Notes under the pieces: generated by a model
Told to the model about the DNA's origin: nothing
Databases searched by the model: none
Seen by the model: only the letters and a program-made list of their open reading frames with translations
Shown: one piece after another, positions 46,897 through 54,940 of the stretch
Layout: each line of letters begins with the position of its first letter
Numbering within the stretch: position 1 is the stretch's first letter
NCBI RefSeq assembly: GCF_021730445.1
Contig: NZ_JADNRM010000012.1
Location: forward strand, 1,265-65,264
Length of the DNA stretch: 64,000 nt
Direction of reading: 5' to 3'
DNA from: Phocaeicola faecalis
Lineage (GTDB): Bacteria; Bacteroidota; Bacteroidia; Bacteroidales; Bacteroidaceae
Position numbers and translations under genes: made by a program

Positions 46897-49494
46897 TTAT
46901 TTTTTCACAGTCAAAGTAACTTTCTGAGCAGGAAGTTCAACACCCCACTTATCAGTAATGTTCAAGTCGAATGTGATAGTAGCTCCGCTTTGGATAGCAG
47001 TGTTCGGTTTAAGAGCGATTGTCCAACCTACCAATTTACCGTCAGTCTCTGTACCATCTACAAGCTTACCATCAGAATCAATCTTCTTATAAACATAAGT
47101 TATAACAAATGCACCGGCATTTTCACCTGTAGCAACCAATTCGATATCAGCAATTCTTTCATCTTGTACGTCCTTAGCGGCTGCAGCTGTTTTAACACTT
47201 CCATCAGCATTCAGCACTTCAGCAGTAAATGAGTTCAATAACTTGTATGCCTTGTTGAATGCATCCTTACCGGCAACGTCTGCGCTCAAGAATGAGTCAG
47301 AACCGGTTGCAAGGTCAAGAGTAGTCTTGCTAACAGTGATTGTACCATCTTTTATCGGGCTTTGACCTGTGATATAGATAGTTTCAGTAGTAGCATTGTA
47401 AGTTGCATTTTTAAAGTTCTTATAAGAAACTTCGAACTTCTGAGTTTCAGTATACAACTTGTCCAAAGGAATCTGGACTGTGCTACCACTAACTGTCCAT
47501 GCATCTTTGTCTGCTTTTGCTGTTACAGTAAAGTCTACTGCTTTATCAGCATTGTTATAAGCTGTTTTTACATCATATTCCAAATCAGTAGCAGTCGGAA
47601 CAGCACCATAAGCAGCCAGCTTATCACCGTCAAAGTACATCGGAATTCTACTTACAGCAGATGCCGGGTTAGTCAATGTCAACTCTACAGTTGCAGGTAA
47701 AGTCAATGTCTTAGACTGATTGTCTACATCATTAGCAGTAACAACGAACTGAATCAAAGCACTATAAACATCAGCAGTTACATTTGCCTGTTCAGGGTCA
47801 ACAGTAATAGCCAAATAAGCAGCCTCACTTAACTTAGCTGCAGCAGTTTTCTTATCTGATTTAACTAAAGTAAAGCCGTTCAATTCAGTATCCTTAGCAA
47901 TTTTCAAATTAGCCGGAGCAGCACCATACTTCTTGCTAGAAGTCAACGCAAATCCGGTAGCAGGAGTATTGTTAGCAACAGTCTTATAAGTGAATGCAGT
48001 AGCATTATTCCATACAATCTTATCACCGGCAGCAGTTACAGAAGCAGCCAAGTCAGCCAATGGCAAGTAAACAGTATTCTTAGCTACATCAGTTGACAAT
48101 ACATGAGATGCCTTCAGAGTAACACCTGCTGTAACAGCAGCATTCTGAACTGTTACTTTCAAAGTTGTACTAAGAATTTCAGATTTCTTAGTAGAAGCAC
48201 TATTAGTATATTTCACAGTAAAGGTAATTTCTTTACCATAAGCAGCTTCATTAGAGATAGTGAAATTAGTACCATCGATAGTAATGCCATACAAAGATTT
48301 CAAGTTTTCATCCAATGACAAAGCAATATCTGAAACACCAACCAACTTAGTTAAGAATGCTTGAGCAGCGGCATTAGGATTTGCAGAAGGATCTGCAGCA
48401 TAACCTTTACCAAACAAACTGTAAGTTTCACCTAATTTCACAAAAGTATTAGTTGAAGCAGCATAGCAGTTGGCAGAATTTGTTTCCCCAACAGTCAAAC
48501 CGGCAGCTAAACCTGATTTATATTCAAAAGCAGTAGTAGCTTTACCACAAACTACAGCAAGAGCATCGTTTTGACCGATAATCTTATTATCGTTGATATC
48601 AGCTACAGTCACACCTTCTTTAAGAGCGAAGTGCAAAGTATAAACACCGTCCATGGCTGCTCTCTGCAAAGCACCCTTAGGAGTAGAAACTACAGCCTCT
48701 TCAAAGATGGTAGCACCTTCAGAATTTACCAAATTGAACTTCAAATCAGCCGGGTCAATGTTAGAAGGAGTAACCACAACATTGATTTCAGCACCTCTTG
48801 TTCCATCTATATTTAAGGCTGAAAGGATAGCATCTTTTGCATACTTGGTTTCAGATGTGTTAATCAACTCTTTTCCTTTAGAGAAAACTACATTTCCCCA
48901 GTGAAGCAATGTTGTACCTGCATTCAAATTAGGCACAGCAATAGCAATAGAAGTAACTAATGAAGAAGCAGAAGGAACTTTCACTTCCTGTGATTTGCCG
49001 TCTTTATCAAAGATAGTCAATGTAAATCCATCAGCTTCGCTACCTGCTACACTAACGCCTGATACGGGAACACCTGTAGATTTGTAAGTTCCGTCTTCCT
49101 GCAATACAGCCCATACACCATCCTGCATAATGATAGATGGTTTTGTTTCGCTTGTAGCAACCTTCAGCTCTTGAGGCTCATCGTTGATGTACAGAATGCC
49201 ATCCACTACTTTCACAACATCACCACCTTTTTCATCATCCAAAGTGATAGTTACAGGATCACCCTGATTGAATGTAAAGGTAATACCGTGTCCGTCAGCT
49301 GTTTTTGCGACTGAAGTCACATACTTACCGCTACCAACGAGATCCTGCAAAGCTTTGATTGCATCAGCATTTGCAGTGATTTGTCCCTGCAAGTTCTCGA
49401 TGTCATCGTCGTAATCCTTACAAGACACAAATGTTCCTGTTGACGAAACCATTAAGGCTCCGAACAGGATTGCACTTAAAAACTTTTTGTTCAT
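46897..49494 (-). CDS. Large surface lipoprotein, module B (phase-variation candidate)
   Basis: The product has 865 residues. The first 60 residues nearly repeat those of the module A protein: same signal peptide, lipobox ending FVSC, then KDYDDDIENLQGQITANADAIKALQDLVGSGKYVTS. The acid run after the Cys is a Bacteroides surface-export signal. The rest is alanine/threonine/valine-rich and beta-like, with repeated short strands and no enzyme motif. It shares only distant layout with module A (both end in a strand-rich stretch: VELPAQKVTLTVKK here). Function is unknown, and S-layer-like or adhesin roles are possible. The AraC-type gene lies 34 bp upstream. Confidence 0.8.
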   Translation of the reverse strand: MNKKFLSAILFGALMVSSTGTFVSCKDYDDDIENLQGQITANADAIKALQDLVGSGKYVTSVAKTADGHGITFTFNQGDPVTITLDDEKGGDVVKVVDGILYINDEPQELKVATSETKPSIIMQDGVWAVLQEDGTYKSTGVPVSGVSVAGSEADGFTLTIFDKDGKSQEVKVPSASSLVTSIAIAVPNLNAGTTLLHWGNVVFSKGKELINTSETKYAKDAILSALNIDGTRGAEINVVVTPSNIDPADLKFNLVNSEGATIFEEAVVSTPKGALQRAAMDGVYTLHFALKEGVTVADINDNKIIGQNDALAVVCGKATTAFEYKSGLAAGLTVGETNSANCYAASTNTFVKLGETYSLFGKGYAADPSANPNAAAQAFLTKLVGVSDIALSLDENLKSLYGITIDGTNFTISNEAAYGKEITFTVKYTNSASTKKSEILSTTLKVTVQNAAVTAGVTLKASHVLSTDVAKNTVYLPLADLAASVTAAGDKIVWNNATAFTYKTVANNTPATGFALTSSKKYGAAPANLKIAKDTELNGFTLVKSDKKTAAAKLSEAAYLAITVDPEQANVTADVYSALIQFVVTANDVDNQSKTLTLPATVELTLTNPASAVSRIPMYFDGDKLAAYGAVPTATDLEYDVKTAYNNADKAVDFTVTAKADKDAWTVSGSTVQIPLDKLYTETQKFEVSYKNFKNATYNATTETIYITGQSPIKDGTITVSKTTLDLATGSDSFLSADVAGKDAFNKAYKLLNSFTAEVLNADGSVKTAAAAKDVQDERIADIELVATGENAGAFVITYVYKKIDSDGKLVDGTETDGKLVGWTIALKPNTAIQSGATITFDLNITDKWGVELPAQKVTLTVKK

Positions 49495-49549
49495 AATAGA
49501 AAAACTTTAAATTTATAAATTTAAAAAACTAAAATTGGTTATACATATT
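49454..49549. repeat. 96-bp segment identical to 5581-5676
   Basis: This is the module B copy of the AraC/lipoprotein junction block. Identity is complete over these 96 bases and continues with few differences into the signal-peptide codons of the lipoprotein gene, consistent with recent recombination or duplication. Confidence 0.9.
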
Positions 49550-50035
49550 AGTTATTGATTGAGAGCATAAAGCCCTCTGTTCATGCAAAAAATAACGTTT
49601 GGGAGATTCGCCTACTATCTTACTAAAAGCTGAATAAAAAGCACTTCGGGAAGTAAATCCACTCTTTTCCGGGACTTTATCCAACGAGCATTTATTACTG
49701 CGAAGCAATTCTTTGGCATACTCTACACGGTAAGTATTCAGAAGTTCTTTCAGATTACACCCAAAATACCTGTTCACTACATTGGAGAGATAAGTCTGAT
49801 TCGTATCGACCAGTTCACTCAACTTCTTCAAAGAAAGAGTAGTATCCAGAAACACTTGACGAATTTCCAATTGATAAAGGATACATTTATATATATAGCA
49901 ATCCACTTTCCTACCCACCATTCCTTGTTCGGCAAACTGTTCGTCCCAATGACGTTCAGCAGCCTTGAAAAGCAGGTCTTTCTGCCTTTCAGAACTTGCG
50001 GTGCTCTTTTTACGTTTTAGAAACAGGTATTCCAT
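49529..50035 (-). CDS. AraC-type HTH regulator, module B
   Basis: The product has 168 residues. The C-terminal AraC DNA-binding domain spans about residues 75-160 (LSLKKLSELVDTNQTYLSNV, LDKVPEKSGFTSRSAFYSAF, ending GESPKRYFLH). The N-terminus is short and charged with no sugar-binding domain. It is closely similar to the module A regulator, including the shared NVVNRYFGC segment, but the last residues differ because the frame shifts relative to the shared 96-bp block. It probably controls the lipoprotein gene that starts 34 bp downstream. The candidate invertible promoter lies upstream (50122-50340) with its -7 element facing away. Confidence 0.85.
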   Translation of the reverse strand: MEYLFLKRKKSTASSERQKDLLFKAAERHWDEQFAEQGMVGRKVDCYIYKCILYQLEIRQVFLDTTLSLKKLSELVDTNQTYLSNVVNRYFGCNLKELLNTYRVEYAKELLRSNKCSLDKVPEKSGFTSRSAFYSAFSKIVGESPKRYFLHEQRALCSQSITNMYNQF

Positions 50036-50121
50036 ATCTTATCCTTTACTTTTGTCTTAGTTTGCGGACCTTCAAAACGCAGATTTACAGGCATTTTTAT
50101 ATAGATTCGCGAAACGAAAAT

Positions 50122-50150
50122 CGGTGTATCTCTTAGTAAGAGATATACCG
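50122..50150. repeat. Inverted site B-left (29-bp palindrome)
   Basis: The core ATCTCTTAGTAAGAGAT (50128-50144, centre G at 50136) is flanked by CGGTGT and ATACCG, giving symmetry with one mismatch. It is the same core and orientation as A-left. Confidence 0.9.
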
Positions 50151-50293
50151 AACAAGGTAAAGTGTCAGATTATCAACACATTAACAGCTGATTTTTAACT
50201 TTTAGAATGCTAAAGAATGAAAAAATAAAATCTTTTTTCGGGCTCATACCCATTTTTTTCACGTAAAAGTGCACTAATTCTCAAAACTTTGCT

Positions 50294-50302
50294 TATTTTT
50301 GC
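50294..50302 (+). promoter_or_regulatory. -7 element inside invertible segment B, facing HTCS
   Basis: TATTTTTGC matches TAnnTTTGy, 14 bp left of the right-site core. A -33 TTTG at normal spacing is absent. Transcription would cross the right site and could reach the HTCS gene about 350 bp away. Confidence 0.55.
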
Positions 50303-50310
50303 AGCGAAAT

Positions 50311-50340
50311 GGTAAATCTCTTACTAAGAGATACACATTT
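50311..50340. repeat. Inverted site B-right
   Basis: The core ATCTCTTACTAAGAGAT (50316-50332, centre C at 50324) is the reverse complement of the B-left core. Outer symmetry is weaker than in the other three sites. Confidence 0.88.
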
Positions 50341-50657
50341 AGTTAAAGTTTCCAACCACTACAAATCCACTCATTCCCAACCATTTACCTTTTCGTTTTT
50401 CTATTAAGAGATACTATCATTAGATTTTATTCACATTTCCTACGACTCTAAATTTGTTTCAATAAATCAAAAGACAGAAAAAAGAAGGATATGCAAGATT
50501 TATGAAAAAGAGAATAGAAATGCGAAAATAACCGTAGACACCGGATTTATGTATTAAAGAATACGGAAACGCCAAGACTGTTATCACTTTTTTTAGAAAG
50601 GATTAAAGATTCTCCTTAAAAAAAATTATCTTCGCAGTGAATACACAACTAAAAGCT
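50341..50657. other. Leader region of the HTCS gene
   Basis: This stretch of about 315 bp has no convincing gene. It holds a -7-like TAAATTTGT (50449-50457) and TATCTTCGC (50626-50634, one mismatch), either of which could be the HTCS gene's own promoter, plus the half-site at 50402-50414. No terminator hairpin was seen, so transcripts from invertible segment B could reach the HTCS gene. Confidence 0.45.
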
Positions 50658-53600
50658 ATGAAAAAAACGGGTCTATTACTTCTCTTTTTATGGGCATTTA
50701 TCCAAATTCAAGCAATCCACTTCAGACATATAGGAATGAAGGAAGGTTTGTCACAACTGTCTGTTATGGCCATTTATCAGGATAAACTGGGAAGAATGTG
50801 GTTTGGCACTGAAGAGGGACTAAGCATTTATGACGGAGTGAATACAATTGCATACAAACCTGCAGACTACAAAACTTCCGGTAACTTTATCATCGGGAAT
50901 AAAATACATTATATTACTGATGACAGAGAAGGAAATGTCTATTTCAATGCAGATAATACATTGATTCGTTACGATATATTCAGCCAACAATTTTCCTGTT
51001 TGAGACAAAGTGGAATTCATGCTCTCTATTCTTACAAAGGTAACTTGTGGATAGGCGTAGGCGACTCGGTTAATATAATGGATACCCAAACAGGAGAAAT
51101 GGAATTCTTTTGTAAATTGTCCACCCCCAAACAATTTGCTTCTGCTATATGCATCGACTCTTCACAGCGATGCTGGATTGGTACCAATACCGGATTATAT
51201 CTAAAAGAGAAAAATAAACCGCTGAAATGTATTATTCCACACTATGAAATTCCCAACATCTTTGAAGACTCAAAAGGGAATATATGGATTTCCACTCGTA
51301 TGAATGGTATGTTCATGCGTACTCCCGACGGCAATATGAAACACTTCCTCCACTCGTCGGTCAGCTATCGCTCCGTATATAATCCAATCGGCTACATTTC
51401 CAAGAGCACCAATCAGTTGGCAAGCAACCAAGTGCGTAACTTTGCAGAAGATAATTATGGCAATATATGGATAGGCACCTTTCAAGGATTGAACAAATAT
51501 AATCCACATAACGAAGAATTCACTGTATATACTCACAATAACAGGCCGGGAAGTATCAGCCATTCTTCCGTATTCCCCGTTTATAAAGACCGCCAAGGAA
51601 GTATATGGCTGGGAACCTATTATGGAGGCGTAAACTATTTCAATCCGGAAGCTGACCTGTTTACCTTTTATTCTGCCGATATCACCCGCGACGACTGCCT
51701 CAGCTATCCGTTTGTGGGACACATGGTGGAAGATAAAGAAGGAAACGTGTGGATAGCCACCGAAGGAGGAGGTCTGAACTTTTTCGACCGCCAAACCAAA
51801 AAGTTCACTCATTACCTGATGAATGAAAACGGTAACTCAGTAGCCCATAACAATGTAAAAAATCTCTTGTATGATGCCGAACACGATAAATTATATATAG
51901 GTACACATACCGGCGGTCTGAGCATTTATGACATGCGGACAAAAAAATTCCATAATCCGTTTCTGCAAAACGACCGATATGCCGAAGAAATAGGAGACCG
52001 CATAGCCGGTATGGAATTGTGGGGCGACACCTTGGTGTTTACTACCCAACGAGGCTTATGGAAAATGAATGTGAAAACTTACGAAGCCACTGCTTATTTC
52101 TCCTCAAAAAAACAATATGGCACGACGTGTTTTCTCACCGACAGCAAAGGATATATATGGGTAGCGGCAGGCAGGGGGATTTATCGCCTGAACTCCAAAG
52201 ATGATAAAGAACATTGTTACTATAAATATGACGAAAAAGGATTAGGACACTTCCCTGTCATCCGGTTGCTGGAAGACAAGAAAGGGCGTATCTTTCTAGG
52301 AACTAACGGTTCAGGTCTCTATTATTTCGATGAAGAAAATGACTGCTTTATCGGCTATAATACACAGAACAGTGATATAGCAGGAGATTATTGTTATGAC
52401 ATAGTCCAGTTCACGCAAGGTCAACTTCTTATCAGCAGTGATAAAGGACTGACTTTCTTTGACCCCGACAAACAAGAATTTAAGGTCGTGGAACTGGGGC
52501 AAGCACTTCCGCTAAACGGTATCAATGCGGGCTGTGGAGTACTGGTATGCCGCAATGGAGAAATATTTGTGGGAGGAACCAATGGGGTAACCACTTTCTT
52601 CGAGCAACAATTAATGAATCAGGGAAAAGAATATCAACTTTATTTCTCTGAACTTTATATTAATAATGAAATAGTGCGTCCTAACGATAAAACCCAAGTG
52701 CTGCAACGTGCCTTGCCTTATACACAACATTTGGAACTCCGTCACAATCAAAATGATATAGCCGTTCGGTTTGCAACCAATAATTATATCACTCCCCTGC
52801 AACGTCCGGTGTATGAATATCAATTAAAGGGATTTGATGAACAATGGATTCAGTCACCCTATGGAAAAATCCACTATACCAATCTGAGTCCGGGCAAATA
52901 CACATTGATTGTTCGCGAAAAGAAACAAAATATCACCCATCAACCGAGAAGTATCGAAATGGCATTCGTTATTCATCCGCCTTTCTATGCGACTCCCCTC
53001 TTCTATTTGCTTTATATCATAACGGCTTTTAGCATTATATATAGTATATTCCGGTTTAAACAGTCACAATTCCGGTTGAAAACCTCGCTGGAAATGGAAA
53101 AGAAAGAAAAGGAACGTATAGAAGAGTTGAATCAGGCTAGGTTACAGTTCTTTGCTAATATTTCGCATGAGTTCCGTACTCCGCTCACATTGATTATCTC
53201 ACAACTGGAACTGGTGATGCAAGGAAGTTCCCTGACTCCGCCCATTTATAATAAGTTAAAAAAAGTATATCGCAATACTTATCATTTGCGTAACCTTATC
53301 AGTGAATTGCTTGATTTCCGCAAATTAGAACAGGGACATGTAAAACTGAAAGTCTCCGAACTTGACATTGTCCCGTTTTTGGAAGAGATATATCTTACTT
53401 TTGCCGATTATGCCGCAACACGCCCCATCAACTATCATTTCAACCCACAACAAGCGTCCATCCATTGCTGGTTCGATCCCAAACAAATGGAAAAAGTGGT
53501 ATATAATCTGCTTTCGAATGCCTTTAAATATACCAAATCACAAGGAAATATAGAATTGAACGTTTCAGAAGAAGAAGATGCCGTACTCATAAAAGTGATA

Positions 53601-54740
53601 GATAATGGAATTGGCATCAAGAAAGAAGATATAAATCAAATCTTCGACCGTTTCTACCAAGCCGGAAACGGTATAGCCGACATAGCCCGGACACCAAGCA
53701 CCGGTATCGGCCTGGCTTTGGTGAAAAATGTAACCGAACTGCATCATGGCATCGTAAAAGTAGAAAGTACTCCCGGATATGGCACCATATTCATTGTCCG
53801 CTTACAAAAAGGACGCGCACATTTCACAGATGAAGAATGTGTGGAAACATTAGCCGAAAACGGACTGATTTACTCTTATGAACCTTTACAGGAAATTCCC
53901 GAAGATATGAAAGAAGCCACCCCGGACAACGACGTTTCGGAAACAGAACAGGACGAGGAACAATGCCGCCACAGCGTCTTACTGGTAGAGGATAACGAGG
54001 AACTGCTACAGATTTTAAAAGCTTTGTTTGAGCCAACTTATCGGGTGATACTTGCTACCAACGGCCAAGAGGGACTGGATAAAGTGCGTGAGGAAACACC
54101 GGATATAGTTGTCAGCGACATTATGATGCCCGAAATGAGCGGTACTGAAATGTGTACCCGAATAAAAAATGATTTCAATATCTGCCATATACCGGTCGTG
54201 CTGCTCACAGCTTTGGGCTCTGCCGAACAAAGTATCACCGGACTAAAACTGGGGGCAGACGATTATATCGGCAAACCTTTCAATGCAAGCGTATTGTTGG
54301 CACGCTGCAACAATCTGGTAAGAAACCGCCGCATGTTGCAAAAGAAATTTCATAAAGAGGAAGAGTGTGACAGCCATTTGCTTGCAACGAACCCCATCGA
54401 CCAGAAGTTCTTAGATACTGTAAATGGTATTATAGAGAAGAATTTGGATAATTCCGAATTCGACATTGATGTATTGGCACGGGAGTTGGCCCTGAGCCGC
54501 AGTTCTTTTTATGCCAAGTTTAAAGCACTCGTCGGAATGACACCGAATGATTTTGTATTAAACTACAAGATGAAACGTGCTGCCACATGGTTGCGCAACA
54601 ACCCCGAAATGCAGATAGCCGAAATAACCTATAAATTAGGTTTCAGTTCACCCCGCTATTTTACTCGTTGCTTTAAGGCACAATTTAACCTTGTACCAAC
54701 CGAATACAGGAAGCAAGCAGAAAAGTCCAAGACAATTTAG
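50658..54740 (+). CDS. Hybrid two-component system sensor/regulator (HTCS)
   Basis: The product has 1360 residues from the ATG at 50658, which opens a signal peptide (MKKTGLLLLFLWAFIQIQAI). A GTG seven codons upstream is less likely. Residues 20-700 hold many propeller repeats (NIWIGTFQGLNKYN, NVWIATEGGGLNFF), followed by a Y_Y_Y domain and a membrane segment near 778-800. The cytoplasmic part has HisKA with phospho-acceptor His837 (ISHEFRTPLT), an ATPase domain (DNGIGIKKEDINQIFDRFYQ), a receiver domain with Asp1154 (VVSDIMMPEMSG) and a C-terminal AraC HTH. Such HTCS proteins sense oligosaccharides in the periplasm and activate the adjacent PUL. The gene is next to the second susC-susD locus, its likely target. 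Confidence 0.93.
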   Translation: MKKTGLLLLFLWAFIQIQAIHFRHIGMKEGLSQLSVMAIYQDKLGRMWFGTEEGLSIYDGVNTIAYKPADYKTSGNFIIGNKIHYITDDREGNVYFNADNTLIRYDIFSQQFSCLRQSGIHALYSYKGNLWIGVGDSVNIMDTQTGEMEFFCKLSTPKQFASAICIDSSQRCWIGTNTGLYLKEKNKPLKCIIPHYEIPNIFEDSKGNIWISTRMNGMFMRTPDGNMKHFLHSSVSYRSVYNPIGYISKSTNQLASNQVRNFAEDNYGNIWIGTFQGLNKYNPHNEEFTVYTHNNRPGSISHSSVFPVYKDRQGSIWLGTYYGGVNYFNPEADLFTFYSADITRDDCLSYPFVGHMVEDKEGNVWIATEGGGLNFFDRQTKKFTHYLMNENGNSVAHNNVKNLLYDAEHDKLYIGTHTGGLSIYDMRTKKFHNPFLQNDRYAEEIGDRIAGMELWGDTLVFTTQRGLWKMNVKTYEATAYFSSKKQYGTTCFLTDSKGYIWVAAGRGIYRLNSKDDKEHCYYKYDEKGLGHFPVIRLLEDKKGRIFLGTNGSGLYYFDEENDCFIGYNTQNSDIAGDYCYDIVQFTQGQLLISSDKGLTFFDPDKQEFKVVELGQALPLNGINAGCGVLVCRNGEIFVGGTNGVTTFFEQQLMNQGKEYQLYFSELYINNEIVRPNDKTQVLQRALPYTQHLELRHNQNDIAVRFATNNYITPLQRPVYEYQLKGFDEQWIQSPYGKIHYTNLSPGKYTLIVREKKQNITHQPRSIEMAFVIHPPFYATPLFYLLYIITAFSIIYSIFRFKQSQFRLKTSLEMEKKEKERIEELNQARLQFFANISHEFRTPLTLIISQLELVMQGSSLTPPIYNKLKKVYRNTYHLRNLISELLDFRKLEQGHVKLKVSELDIVPFLEEIYLTFADYAATRPINYHFNPQQASIHCWFDPKQMEKVVYNLLSNAFKYTKSQGNIELNVSEEEDAVLIKVIDNGIGIKKEDINQIFDRFYQAGNGIADIARTPSTGIGLALVKNVTELHHGIVKVESTPGYGTIFIVRLQKGRAHFTDEECVETLAENGLIYSYEPLQEIPEDMKEATPDNDVSETEQDEEQCRHSVLLVEDNEELLQILKALFEPTYRVILATNGQEGLDKVREETPDIVVSDIMMPEMSGTEMCTRIKNDFNICHIPVVLLTALGSAEQSITGLKLGADDYIGKPFNASVLLARCNNLVRNRRMLQKKFHKEEECDSHLLATNPIDQKFLDTVNGIIEKNLDNSEFDIDVLARELALSRSSFYAKFKALVGMTPNDFVLNYKMKRAATWLRNNPEMQIAEITYKLGFSSPRYFTRCFKAQFNLVPTEYRKQAEKSKTI

Positions 54741-54812
54741 GCACTTGCTCACCCCTTCCACAACCCCTTTCTGCAAATGTTAAGACAATAATGAGAGACA
54801 ATTTGGGCACTT
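54730..54812. promoter_or_regulatory. Candidate HTCS operator repeats before susC
   Basis: AGACAATTTAGGCACTT (54730-54746, crossing the HTCS stop codon) recurs as AGACAATTTGGGCACTT (54796-54812), 66 bp apart with one mismatch. A shorter AGACAAT lies at 54783. The second copy also pairs with CAAATTGCTCTCTC just downstream. The location directly upstream of the susC promoter fits a regulator-binding region. Confidence 0.55.
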
Positions 54813-54853
54813 AAAACGCACAAATTGCTCTCTCGTTACATTTGCATATCTCC

Positions 54854-54862
54854 TACTTTTGC
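54854..54862 (+). promoter_or_regulatory. -7 element of the second susC gene
   Basis: TACTTTTGC matches TAnnTTTGy, 78 bp before the susC start codon. No normal -33 partner was found, as is common for activator-dependent promoters. Confidence 0.6.
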
Positions 54863-54940
54863 CCTCGACAAATAAACACGATAGTCTGTTTTACACGTTA
54901 AAAACAGACTGTTAATCTTAAACTAATATTATTAACTCTT

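Larger units (their letters stand above)
50122..50340. promoter_or_regulatory. Candidate invertible promoter of module B
   Basis: The two inverted sites (centres 50136 and 50324) bound 188 bp with no gene. The -7 element TATTTTTGC (50294-50302), with TCAAAACTTTG just upstream as in module A, faces right, away from the AraC gene and toward the HTCS gene that starts at 50658. No leftward element was found in the segment. This is the same architecture as 6229-6441, and the module again appears OFF. A half-site (TATTAAGAGATAC) lies at 50402-50414. Confidence 0.75.

Noticed and set aside
50047-50055. TACTTTTGT, a plus-strand -7 match just upstream of the module B regulator
   Set aside because: It points away from the regulator and lies outside the inverted sites with no -33 partner, so it is probably a chance match in A/T-rich DNA.
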